A DNA stretch of 64,000 bases from Oxyruncus cristatus (lineage: Eukaryota > Chordata > Aves > Passeriformes > Cotingidae), in contig VXAY01002893.1 of NCBI GenBank assembly GCA_013399855.1, positions 179,001 to 243,000 of the forward strand, given 5' to 3'. A model generated the notes under the pieces. It made no database searches, was not told where the DNA came from, and saw nothing but the letters and a program-made list of their open reading frames with translations. A program made the position numbers and the translations under genes. This document shows positions 49,901 through 58,640 of this stretch, piece after piece. Numbering within the stretch: the stretch's first letter is position 1; each line of letters begins with the position of its first letter.

Positions 49901-52900
49901 TGAGTGGGGGCGGACAGGGAAAGTACAACAGTGACTGTTTCTTACTGGCTCCATACTTTTGCTGAAGAAGTTGAAAGTGTGTATGATGTGCAATAAACAT
50001 AGGGGTGTCAAACTGTTATGCCCACCCAGATAAGCAAATAAGTTATCTTCAAGTTTGGTATTGAAATGAATAATACTACTTTAACCTTCCTGAAGAAGAG
50101 GCTGAGATCTTTCTTTCGGCTTCAAGCCTGATCTTTAGTAGCAAGAATTATATAGCATCACTAACATAAGGTGCTTGTGTGTGGAGCCCAAAATCAGCAC
50201 TTTAGGATTCTGCTGCATAAAACTCTTTTGTGAAGTTTGGAATAAAAATTTAGAAGTCCTGGTGTTTTTGTGCTCTCTTCTTGATTGTCAAATATATTAA
50301 AATAGGTGTTAAACTCTGGTTTTACCTTTGAACTTTGGACTTGATGATCTTACAGGTCTTTTCCAACCTAGAAGATTCTATGATTCTATGACAGTGGCAG
50401 GCGAACATGACGTTATAGAAGTAGTAGTATGTATTTACTTGTAATTACCCCGAGGTAATGAGTATTGCCAATATGATCCTAATTTGCAAATAATTAAAAT
50501 GTGATGTAAGGATCCTAAGATGTGAATACAAATATATGTGTTTTTTTCTTTTGCCTCTTTGATAGATTAACAATGACTTAAAACTTTGGATGTATGTTTT
50601 GAAATGCAGTAAAAATTCAAAAAATAATGATACAACAGGATTATAATTAATACTGTAAAATAATAGAATTACTTTAAATATTGTGTTGTTTAGAAAGTGT
50701 GCTGTTGGTTCCTTTTACAGTATTCCTCTTTGTCTAATTAGATCCATATAGATATCCCACGCATGAGTCCTGAAGTTTTAAGACTTCAGCCCAAAGTAAC
50801 AGAGGTAAGAATGGTATCTAAAGACTTTTTTTTTTTTTTGTTAGAGAAAACATTTTATTAGTGAATCTAATATCACAGTTTGATTAATAATTAATTTGAC
50901 GGTGCTTGCTATTCTGACTTCAGAACTACCTTAAACAAATAAATGAGGATATATAAGTGTAGGCTAAGAATACCACTGTAAATATGAGTAGTAAAAGCAA
51001 AGGCATCTCATTAATTTCCTGTATCGAATCTGTCAGTTTTTTCTTTGGTCTTGTGCCTTTGAGGTTTTTTTTTTTCCTTTTCTTCTTTTCTATATATTTT
51101 GTTAGTACTGTGTTTTTGAAGTAATGCAGAGCAGAGTCTCATGGTTCCATGCATTTGTCAAAATCACTTAAGGCCTGGAAGTTCTCATTATAGAGTGTTC
51201 CACTTGGGAAATTCTCTTTTTTGAATTTGTAGCATGAGTGCCTTACCTGATTTTACTTCCTTGTAAGTTTTGGATGTTGAGTACACAATTTAAATTGTTT
51301 TACTACAGTTGTAATGATATGATTAATGTGAATATATAATAATATCATTAAATATATGATTAATGGTAAATATGTTAGTCAAATTGGCCTATATTGTAGG
51401 ATAATTGAATCTCATGGGGACTTTTCCTTTTTAAGTATATGGGTCATAAATGGTATAGATGATGTGGATCATCCTCTTTCAATCATTTCTTCTAATTCTT
51501 CAATTTATTCTCCTTTCTAGTGGTTCTAATTAGACCTTCAAATGTACTTCCATGTAGCTTCTGTTTGTACCATTATAGAGCCCAATAAAACATCTTCTGA
51601 TAGGTCATTGAGAGAAGTTAAATGCAGAACTAGCTTTCATTTGTTTTTCTATTGTTGCAATTAGTTGTATAATGGAAATGGTCTTCCACACGTGTTGTAG
51701 AAATCACTTTGAAGAAATAGGCTAGTGCAGTGTTTTGAGAGAAAATACTACAAATATAGTCCTTTCCTACACATTGGTGTTTTACCTGAGCTTTTCTAGA
51801 GGTGAATCGAGGAGTAAAGTAAGTAAAATCAAGGGATGAGAAGGAAACGATACCAGTAAGATAAACTTACTTAAAGAAATAAATAAGATCAGTGTCAGTG
51901 TTTAGATAAAAATGAGCCAATAAGTGAAATTGAAGGTGAATATTTTTTCATTATAAGATGGGCACTGGAAGAAGAATGCTCCAGGTAAACATCATCATAG
52001 AATGTACTTAATATTCTTTCTTTTAACCAGAATATTTGGATGAGAAGTACCATAATAAAAATGATACCAAGATACCAAAATCTCATTGGAGAATAGTTTG
52101 AGATAAAGTGTTATTTAGTGAAATGATGAGATTGTCAGATAGAAAACTGTAGGATTTTGGACTAGTTTTGTCTTTTACTTCTTTGATTATGCATGAGACA
52201 AGATATATTTGTATGACTGCTCTTAAGAGATGGTTAATGTGTTTCTTTAGACTATATGTGAACTTGATATTAATTTTTAGGAACACAACTTTGTATTTAC
52301 AATGGATATCTGCTTTTTCCATAATACAGTTAGAAATGTTAGAGTAAGCTTGTATTGATAGTTAAAGAAGATCTCATTAAGGTTTTCCAACATTTGAAAT
52401 GCGTATTTTTGTTAAATATTTATTGTATTATGGAAACATCCTATAATAAGACATTGAAAAGAATTAGTTACAGAATAGCTAGAATTTCTTTTTGGTTGAA
52501 TGATTAACTTGGAGCTTAAAAGTTTATTTGGGAACTCAGAGAATATATTACTATGAAAAAGATAGTAGTGCAGTATTTTTTACAAGCAGTCACAGTTGAG
52601 GATTTTTTTTTTTTATAGCTGAATTATACTTAATCTGAAAATAGGCTGATTTAATGAAAATGCTGAAAGAACTAGTAGACAATAGTAGAATGAAACACTA
52701 CTCGTTTTGCTTGGGAGTAACTAAAAAAGGAAATACTGTGTCTGAGTAACTTATTGCTAAATAAAAGCCAATATGTCAATAGATCTTCAATACCAAATAT
52801 TATTGAGTAAAGTTTGAGTATGGCATGCAGTTTCAGTCAGTTTTGTGGGATCATTAAACATGTGAAATTATTGAGGTCTTTTTTGCTTTTAATTGTCTTT

Positions 52901-55900
52901 TGGCAGGTAACAATGCTCAGGTTGCATATTCATTTAATATTATTTACTGAGATCTCATTTACAGGTTTTTTTCATAAAATTAGAATTTTTTTTCATTTCT
53001 AGTTATTTGTTGAACTTGTCCAAATGTATATATTTCTAATACTTCATTGGATATGTGCATCTTAAACACTGCCTTAAAATAAACGTAATTTAAATCCACA
53101 CTTTCTAGAAATTGTGATTGTACTTGCAAGTGGCATTGAGTTCTCTTCCAACGCTAATAGAGTATGTATACAGCTCCTTAAATTAGTTTGTTGAATACAG
53201 CTCAATATCCCTGCTTGCTGATTGTGCTTACCTTTCTCAGTTTGAAGGTTTAGTAAATTGAGCCACATAACAGGCGTAATTGATCCCCATAAAGTAGATT
53301 AAGGCATTGTACAGCTGGAGTGGTGCTGCTTTCATGTTTAAAAAGAATGTTTAAAGAAAGCACATCAAAATCACTCTCCCCCCAATCCCTGTCCATACCC
53401 TATCCCATCCATCTTCCCTGCTCCAACACCTTTCTTCTTCCCTAGCAAATAGTAAGGAAATGGATGCAAAAATGATAGAAGGCTTGGAGGAGTGAGATGT
53501 GACAGTTGATTAATAAAAAAGAAAGTGTAAACCAAAGGTCTATTTTAGTAATACTCTTTTAGCTGGGAGTGAGTGGTCTTGAGGTACAGAAAAATGTGAA
53601 AAGGGTGGATTGCAGTAGGATAAGGGGAAATCTAGGAAGTATTTGAGTTATAAAGAAGTGATGGAGATCTGATTTAATTTTTACAGTTCTGTTAGTATCC
53701 TGAATGTTACAGAGTTGCAGGTTCTTCATTTTAGAGCTCCACTGATCTGACTAAATGTGTGAGCTACTGTGAGGATGGGCTCGCATATGTCTTTGTTCTC
53801 TCTTTGGTCCAAACCAAGCCCAACTTTCTTGATGCCATTGTACAGAAGATACTGAAAGGGTCATAGCATCCATCTTCTCCATTGTTTCTTTCCCTTGCTC
53901 TCTGGGTTTCTGGAGACCTGTCGCACTGCTGAATCCCTTAGCCTCGCAGGGGATCCCACCGTGTTCCCAGGGGCTCATGCAGGGAGGGACCTTGTGTTGT
54001 TCCCAGAACTGACGCCCTTTTAGGGGGAGGGAAGATGGTGCTGTCTCAGGTGGGCAACAGTCATTTCCCCTTTATTAAGGTGAGATGGCAAGACCTACAA
54101 AGAAGAGACGGAAATCAGAGTATGTGTCTAAGACAGGTTTCAAAGGGTTACAAAGGGTTACACTGTGTGCAAAACTATAAAATTGGACATTATGGTGGGT
54201 TTTGAGTGTGGTTTTGATGCTGCAAAGGTTTAGAATAACGATACCACCACTGGGAAGAATGTCACATAGAATGAGGTGAAGAGACTGTAGTTGACAAAAT
54301 TGGACAAAAGCACTAGTCAAAGCTTTAGAAACAGAGCAGATGTCCTCTGACCTAAATTTCCAAATGTTACTGATTTTTGTTGTTCTTGGTGGTATCAGAG
54401 TCTCCGTTCCCAAATAACTTTTAATTGGAGTTAATAAGGCTGTTTTAATTTCTTATCTGAACTTGGAGTTTGGTTTCTGTAATAAAATGCTACACATCTC
54501 ATCTGTGGAAATAATTAGTTATTTTATGTATAAAATATGTTATTTTATGTAAAATCAGTTTTTTTTGCTGATTTTTTATGTTATGTGGATCCTGAGTGAG
54601 GGAAAGGTAATGTTGGAGCAAGGATTTAAAGGACTGGAAATAACTAAATACTGGCCCTCAAAGAGGAGGACAGAGGAGTTGGAGGTGGTCTTCTGTACAG
54701 TGCAGTCAAGTTATTTTAAGGGCTAGTGATTGTAAGTTTAGTTTTAATAAATTTGGCTAGCTAATGTGAAGTAGTATAATTTATTGTCACTTCCTACTCT
54801 GTCTTTAACTGAATTTTGTTGAAATGGAAAGTATGTGGTTGCGTATTTCCCATCTATGCTTCCATAATATACATAATAATTTCAAGAAAATGACACAATT
54901 TAAATTAGTTCATAATTTTGTCTTTCCCTCCCCCCCCCTACTTAAAAAACAAAAAGCAAATTTTCAAAAACTTTTGGATTAAGGCTTTGGGAGTTTCAGA
55001 GTTCCTCTGAGATGGCAGAACCCACAAGAAATTCAGAACCTGCATTTAAGCTGATGACTTCTTCTCTTTATGTATGTGAATATAATTCTTGGTGTAATTA
55101 TGAATGAGCGTTAAATTCAAATGAGAATAATAGATTGGTAATGACATTTCATGTGATGTAGTGGTTCATAGAAGAAAAATAATTCAAGTTTCTGTTGCTG
55201 ATTTGGAAATGAAGAAGGGAACCTTTTGGGAAAGTGACCTTTTAATGAATCCTATTTGAGCACAGTGATGAGTGCTGTATAGAAACTTAAATCAGTCTGC
55301 TGTTCAAGTTTTCAGTGCTCATTTTTTTTCAATTCAGAACAGTAAATGAAACCTTATGAAAATGGGTAGGAAATTGGAAACACTATTTCAGTGTGTATTT
55401 GTTGGATCTCTGATGAGGTGCATTTAGGGATATTAAAGCTGATGTGCCATCAGTGATGCTTCCTGCTCAATAATGTTAATCCCCACACCCCCAGCAAACC
55501 CAAACAGGCCCCCACTTCCCTTAGTTTCCATACCTGGATTTTAAAAATGTTTTAAAAGGTTGGTGGTACAAATTTGTGGGTTGTTTTGACTTTAGAAATG
55601 CCTTCATGAAAAACCACAATTTTTATAGTTTTTGCAATGTGTATTTTGATAGTTCTTACTGAATTACTGTGGGGGTTTGTTTGTGTGTGTGTTTTTTGTT
55701 TTGTTTTTTTTGCTGTGCATATTTTGTAACCCCATCAGACCAGGTGTTTTTTATTTAGCCTAGTGCAAAACACTGTTCTACATTCAGTAACTGCTATTTA
55801 AATAGGTTTCTCTAGTCAACTCTATTTTTCAAGAAAGTTATTTGTATTTGCAGTATGGTAAACTTGTCCTTTTTCTGAAATGAAACACACAGACTGATAA

Positions 55901-58202
55901 CTGATAATACTGAGAACTGCTGTTACTGAAACTAGAAGTGGCAACTGCCAGAAGCAGGTGGGGTGGCTGTGAGCTAACTAACCTAGCTAGATTTGCATTT
56001 TTCCAATAGTAGTAAAAATAGGAAATAAAGAACTGCAATTTCATAAGGGTATAATTATGTAAAATGTAAAAGCAAGTTGTAAATGGCAGAGTGCAAAATC
56101 TTTATGCAGTTATTGATAGACAGTAAAACCCCACAGGCTATTGCTTGATGGGCAGAGGCTGGTGTTTTTTGGGATTAGTATGCAGTGCGTGTTAAAAACC
56201 ATGAGGTGACAGGACTAGCACCAAGAATTTGTAGCTAAAGGAATAAGCATCTTGGCTAATGGGAACAAGAGGCTTCTATGGAGACTTTGCTAATGAGTAT
56301 CTCCCTTTCTGACTAATCTCTGAAATCAAGCTGAGCAAAAACTGAATCTTAATTGTAGTTGTAATGGATCAGACGTGAACTGCGTTACGGCTTCCTTTTC
56401 AGTGCTCACCAAAGCTTTTTGTACTTGTTGTTAACTGTCTCCCTTGTTCCATGAATTTTCAGCCAGGGAAACAAAACCTGGAGGACAGTTAATAGGTGTT
56501 GATATTTGGGACTTGTTTTCAAAGCAAAAGGTGCAAATATGTTTCAGCATCAGGTAACTTGTGTGGAAGCCTGTAATGGGAATTTCAAACACCTTTCCTT
56601 AAAAATAACTGCAAGAGGACTTTTAAACTGAATAATAAGATTTTATTTAAAATTGAATTAAAATACTTAGCTTCTTAATTAACAAAAACTTGAAGTGAGA
56701 CTGAATATAAACAATACAGACTACATAAATAAGCTTCCTCTTCCTATTGTGTCCTTTCAGGGCAGGTATTTACAGGCTTTCTTGAAGCCTGAGCATTCTT
56801 CGATTTCTGAGGTTGCAGCAAACTACACAATCCTTGAGGTCCTTTGAAAATGTCTCCTTTATTGTTAGTATTGAGGCCTGATCAGAAAAGTGATGTTGTT
56901 TGTGCTCTCAAGAATGAGCAAACATTCTTTTCTTTCAGAAAATTATATATACTTGATGGAGTATCTGTAGTTAGGATAAGGCACGTAGCAACTTTCACTC
57001 TACTGCTTATTTGCAGCCTTTCAAAGGCATGTAACATGTTCAGAAGCAAATAATTGAGAGGAAATACAGCATGTCACAGACCTAAATTGAGTCAGAAAAG
57101 TTCTGTGATTTTCCTGCTCTCTACTCTCCTCATGCTGAGATATTTTGTGGCCTTCTGAGCTTTTGCAGATCCTAAGCAAGCTGCAGTTTACAGAGTTGGG
57201 GAGGTGAGGTTCTGATTGTTTCAGATTTTTTATTAACCACTATAGACACTTCTGAAGTGTAAAACCCCACGCTGCAGTATCAAGCAAGCTTAACTGTTAT
57301 GGAACCTCTTTTTATGGGCATGTTATTAAAAAATCTAAACTATGTCAAGTACTTCTTTCTGTTATGAATAAATGGAATCCTGCATTAATAGAATACTTCT
57401 TTCTAAGAGGTGAAAAATCATGAGAAGATCATGTAATATTTCTTTTTCTTGAAGAAAGAAGAATTTTATATTATTGGAAGAGCTCCAGTGAAAAAGGGCA
57501 GCTTTGTATTAAGTACTGTAACTGAATTATATACTAGGTTGGTTTTAACATGTGTTAATACCCTGAAAATGCTCTCTTTTGAAGAACTGAGAAGCTTACA
57601 TAGCACTGGAAGTTAGTTATGGATACCAGTGTTCATTTATGCTTTTGTGTGCATGTTTTTTTAATACTAGTAGCTCTATGATATTAAATTTGTCTGCAGT
57701 GAAGTCTTCAACATCGACATGGGGGGCAGTGGCAGGGCAGGTACCAACCTCTTCACTCTTGTGACCAGTGACAGGACTTGAGGAAATGGCATGAAGCTGT
57801 CGTGGGGAAAGCTGAGGCTGCATATCAGAAAAATATTTTTCTTCCAGAGGGTGAAAGGAAAGTGTGCTGTGACCACTTCCCAGGGAGTTCAAGAGGCATT
57901 TGCTTTTCAGACACATGGTGTGATTCTTGGGGTGTCCTGCATAGGTCCAGTTGTTGTACTCAGTGACCCTAATGGGTCCCTTCTAACTCAGCATATTGTA
58001 TGATTCTGTGATAATTTTCAACTGTCTTGTTTAAAATGCGTTCATCACTTGTTAAATTATCTGATGGTTTCTTTAACTCTTTTTCAGATCTTTGAAAGAA
58101 TTTTGTTTATCTGGGCAATACGTCATCCAGCCAGTGGATATGTTCAGGGCATAAATGATCTTGTTACTCCTTTTTTTGTGGTCTTCGTTTGTGAATATAT
58201 AG
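22923..58202 (+). CDS. TBC1D22A: TBC1D22A, Rab GTPase-activating protein (5' eight coding exons; 3' part outside window)
   Basis: The spliced CDS joins 22923-22984, 25404-25460, 27166-27506, 28266-28445, 42961-43031, 49482-49610, 50742-50804 and 58088-58202: 1,018 nt, about 340 residues. The human protein is about 517 residues, so roughly one third lies beyond the window. The family stimulates GTP hydrolysis by Rab proteins. TBC1D22A/B are reported to bind the Golgi adaptor ACBD3 (recalled).

Visible features: an N-terminus starting [31 protein letters not shown] (23-39); an acidic [20 protein letters not shown] region (61-80); a Q/E-rich helix-prone stretch (103-129); a 14-3-3 motif RSQSLP (164-169); then the TBC domain from about residue 214. 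The domain's [11 protein letters not shown] motif (223-233), IHIDIPR with arginine finger R287, and GYVQGIND with glutamine finger Q321 are all intact, predicting an active GAP. All splice sites are GT-AG and the intron phases agree. TBC1D22B is the alternative paralogue, but the N-terminus matches 22A. Confidence 0.95.
22985..25403 (+). other. Intron 1 of TBC1D22A
   Basis: 2,419 bp. The first about 260 bp belong to the CpG island; the rest is AT-rich with no recognised repeat or gene. The acceptor is TTTTCCTGTAG|T. Confidence 0.85.
25404..25460 (+). CDS. TBC1D22A: TBC1D22A exon 2
   Basis: 57 bp encoding [19 protein letters not shown] (residues 21-39) plus two bases of T40. The [17 protein letters not shown] block is near-identical to the human protein. 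The donor AAC|GTAAGT is consensus; phase 2 on both sides. Confidence 0.96.
26268..26341 (+). mobile_element. CR1 LINE 3'-end fragment
   Basis: About 75 bp matching the CR1 3' UTR (CCCTGCTTGAGCAGGGAGG, GGGCCAGATGACC, then GTCCCTTCCAACATGACC), ending in a decayed CATTCCATGA tail. It is heavily truncated. Confidence 0.85.
26897..26922. repeat. (GTTT)n microsatellite
   Basis: A poly-T run followed by about four GTTT units. Confidence 0.8.
27166..27506 (+). CDS. TBC1D22A: TBC1D22A exon 3
   Basis: 341 bp encoding residues 40-153, including [18 protein letters not shown], the acidic [20 protein letters not shown] segment, [14 protein letters not shown], a Q/E-rich helix-prone stretch and [12 protein letters not shown]. 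Acceptor TTGAACAG|C, donor CATCAG|GTATAT (phase 1). The donor is weaker than its neighbours: GTATAT rather than GTAAGT. The reading frame stays open for 11 more codons into intron 3. Confidence 0.95.
27507..28265 (+). other. Intron 3 of TBC1D22A, with possible intronic polyadenylation signal
   Basis: 759 bp. Read-through from exon 3 adds [11 protein letters not shown] and then TAA (stop at 27539-27541). An AATAAA hexamer lies at 27736-27741, about 195 bp past that stop. Poly-T tracts follow near 27970-28003. No repeat is recognised. Confidence 0.8.
28266..28445 (+). CDS. TBC1D22A: TBC1D22A exon 4
   Basis: 180 bp encoding residues 154-213. It begins [20 protein letters not shown], a Ser-rich linker with the mode-1 14-3-3 motif RSQSLP, and ends with the conserved [21 protein letters not shown] helix before the TBC domain. 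Acceptor CCCTTCAG|A, donor CTCG|GTGAGT, phase 1 both sides. A second GTGAGT at 28334-28339, inside the exon, looks as strong as the true donor. Confidence 0.96.
30121..30150. repeat. (TA)n microsatellite
   Basis: About 30 bp of alternating TA with small interruptions. Confidence 0.85.
37595..37950 (+). mobile_element. CR1 LINE fragment from the region upstream of the RT domain
   Basis: Plus-strand CR1 sequence from the linker between endonuclease and reverse transcriptase. Recognisable blocks are [29 protein letters not shown] coding (AAGAAGGGCTTCTACAGG), and TCTTCACTGGCAACCTCTC with its following GAGTGGATGG segment. It is cut at about 37,950, where a minus-strand CR1 3' end begins. Confidence 0.85.
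37951..38648 (-). mobile_element. CR1 LINE, 3' part, inserted in opposite orientation
   Basis: A minus-strand CR1 with its genuine 3' end at the left (reverse complement of the ATGATTCTATGATTTT tail at 37951-37965). It runs rightward through the 3' UTR and the C-terminal RT region (minus-strand [33 protein letters not shown] near 38430-38535) and is 5' truncated near 38,648. It sits between two plus-strand CR1 pieces. Confidence 0.9.
38650..38929 (+). mobile_element. CR1 LINE 3' end
   Basis: Plus-strand CR1 terminal segment. It begins GATGGGGACAGATTTTTTTC, passes GGGTAGATTCAGACTAGATA, the GTGGTGAAGCAGGTTGCCC block and CTGATCTAGTTGAA, and ends AACCTAAACTATTCTATGAA. It is probably the 3' remnant of the same element as 37595-37950, or an independent insertion. 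Confidence 0.9.
40883..40893. repeat. Poly-C run (11 C)
   Basis: An uninterrupted C homopolymer; its length is liable to sequencing error. Confidence 0.9.
41352..41395. repeat. Short tandem duplication, 26-bp period
   Basis: GTTATTAAACCAACTGGA occurs exactly at 41352-41369 and again at 41378-41395. Confidence 0.9.
41640..42050. other. Unassigned GC-richer patch in intron 4
   Basis: About 400 bp with higher GC than the surrounding intron, and no recognised repeat or open frame beyond chance length. It could be an old, unfamiliar transposable element. I see no termini. Confidence 0.3.
42961..43031 (+). CDS. TBC1D22A: TBC1D22A exon 5
   Basis: 71 bp encoding the end of codon D214 and [23 protein letters not shown] (215-237). 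This is the start of the TBC domain with its characteristic WSGIPxxxRxxxW motif. Acceptor TTTTAATAG|A, donor TCA|GTAAGT, phase 1 in and phase 0 out. A repeated 36-bp block begins only 5 bp past the exon end. Confidence 0.96.
43036..43071 (+). repeat. Left copy of 36-bp direct repeat
   Basis: A 36-bp block, beginning GTTGTATTTC and ending GCATTTAGT, that occurs identically at 44231-44266. It overlaps bases +5 onward of the exon 5 donor, so this copy marks the original intron start. Confidence 0.95.
43071..44229 (-). mobile_element. LTR-like inserted segment, about 1.16 kb
   Basis: A segment lying between the two 36-bp direct repeats. On the minus strand it starts TGGTTTAGCCC and ends TTTGACA, the TG...CA ends expected of a retroviral-type LTR. 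In the same orientation it shows a CCAAT box (44156-44160), a TATA-like ATATTTAA (44117-44124) and an AATAAA signal (43193-43198), about 120 bp before its end. The middle (43.5-44.05 kb) is GC-rich, unlike the surrounding intron. No coding region for viral proteins is visible, so if retroviral it would be a solo LTR. Against this, the flanks show no ordinary 4-6 bp target duplication, and the implied U3 is very short. An unknown transposon or an assembly artefact remains possible. Confidence 0.4.
44231..44266 (+). repeat. Right copy of 36-bp direct repeat
   Basis: Identical to 43036-43071, and followed by AATAATAGG rather than the GTCAAAGG that follows the left copy. Confidence 0.95.
46446..46589 (+). 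mobile_element. CR1 LINE 3'-end fragment
   Basis: Matches the CR1 3' terminus: AATCCCTGGAAGTGTTTAAGG, CCCTGCTAATGGCAGGGG, CTTTAAGGTCCCTTCCAACC, then the TCTATGATTCTATA tail. Confidence 0.9.
47706..47965 (-). mobile_element. Composite CR1 LINE fragment (3' end joined to an RT segment)
   Basis: From 47706 to about 47861 this is the reverse complement of the CR1 3' end and 3' UTR. From about 47862 it continues directly into another CR1 part normally found well upstream in the RT region (reverse complement of the segment around AGCAGATCATCTTGGCTGTC). The intervening consensus is missing, so the element carries an internal deletion or is two insertions joined. Confidence 0.85.
49220..49277. repeat. 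A-rich / C-rich homopolymer tract
   Basis: Runs of A (up to about 15) alternate with C runs (about 10) and A7; low complexity. It lies about 200 bp upstream of exon 6. Confidence 0.85.
49482..49610 (+). CDS. TBC1D22A: TBC1D22A exon 6
   Basis: 129 bp, 43 codons: [43 protein letters not shown] (residues 238-280). This is the TBC-domain segment between the first motif and the arginine finger, nearly identical to human. Acceptor T8CAG|G, donor CAG|GTAGAA, phase 0 both sides. An alternative CAG at 49437-49439 would add an immediate stop, so the downstream acceptor is chosen. Confidence 0.96.
49611..50741 (+). other. Intron 6 of TBC1D22A
   Basis: 1,131 bp, with one short CR1 3' end (50334-50391). 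Nothing else is recognised. Confidence 0.85.
50334..50391 (+). mobile_element. CR1 LINE terminal 3' fragment
   Basis: Only the last about 58 bp: TTGGACTTGATGATCTTAC, TTTTCCAACCTAGAA, then two ATTCTATG tail units. It is an extremely 5'-truncated copy. Confidence 0.85.
50742..50804 (+). CDS. TBC1D22A: TBC1D22A exon 7, arginine-finger exon
   Basis: 63 bp, 21 codons: [21 protein letters not shown] (residues 281-301). It carries the IxxDxxR motif whose R287 is the predicted catalytic arginine finger. Acceptor GTCTAATTAG|A, donor GAG|GTAAGA, phase 0 both sides. Skipping it would keep frame but delete the catalytic arginine. Confidence 0.96.
50805..58087 (+). other. Intron 7 of TBC1D22A
   Basis: 7,283 bp, AT-rich. 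The only recognised element is the CR1 3' end at 57718-58012. A duplicated CAAAGGGTTA pair lies near 54139-54158, and short C or T homopolymers are scattered. Confidence 0.85.
57718..58012 (+). mobile_element. CR1 LINE 3' end next to exon 8
   Basis: Plus-strand CR1 3' UTR of the type TGACCAGTGACAGGACTTGA, AAAAATATTTTTCTTCCAGAG, GGGAGTTCAAGAGGCATTTG, GGGTCCCTTCTAACTCAGC, with the tail TATGATTCTGTGAT. It ends 75 bp upstream of the exon 8 acceptor. Confidence 0.92.
58088..58202 (+). CDS. TBC1D22A: TBC1D22A exon 8, glutamine-finger exon (last exon in window)
   Basis: 115 bp encoding [38 protein letters not shown] (302-339) plus the first base of codon 340. It contains the YxQ motif; Q321 is the predicted glutamine finger. 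Acceptor CTTTTTCAG|A, donor ATAG|GTAAGA, phase 1. The next exon, expected to start with the rest of a Glu codon, is not found before base 64,000. Confidence 0.96.
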
Positions 58203-58547
58203 GTAAGATTTGTCTTAATACCAAATTACGAATTGATATTGGTTTTGAAACATCATTTTAATTTTAATCTGATTAACGGTTTGAGTGAGCTAATCAAAGC
58301 TTAATTTGATATATGAATTTTATAATAAATGTTTTAATTATAAATCTGTATCGTTCTGTTTAAATGTATACCGAGAAGCAATCAGACTTTGTTTAAGTAG
58401 CCAGTGGAGTTCAGGAATCATCTTGATTTGTACTTAAGAAGTGCTCACCATTCACGGTGCATTTTTTGGTAGTTTTATTCTGTGTTTTTTTCTCTCCTGT
58501 TCATGTCTTTTGTGAAAACTTTAAATTGTACATATGAAGGAGACAAC

Positions 58548-58640
58548 AGCAGCAAAACAAAAAAGCAAACAAAAAAATCCAACAATGCCCACCCAAAAAA
58601 ACCCCAAAACAAACCCCATACCAAAACAAGAAAAATAACC
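58548..58640. repeat. A/C-rich low-complexity tract
   Basis: About 90 bp composed almost wholly of A and C, with AAAAC- and ACCCC-type units. Confidence 0.75.
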
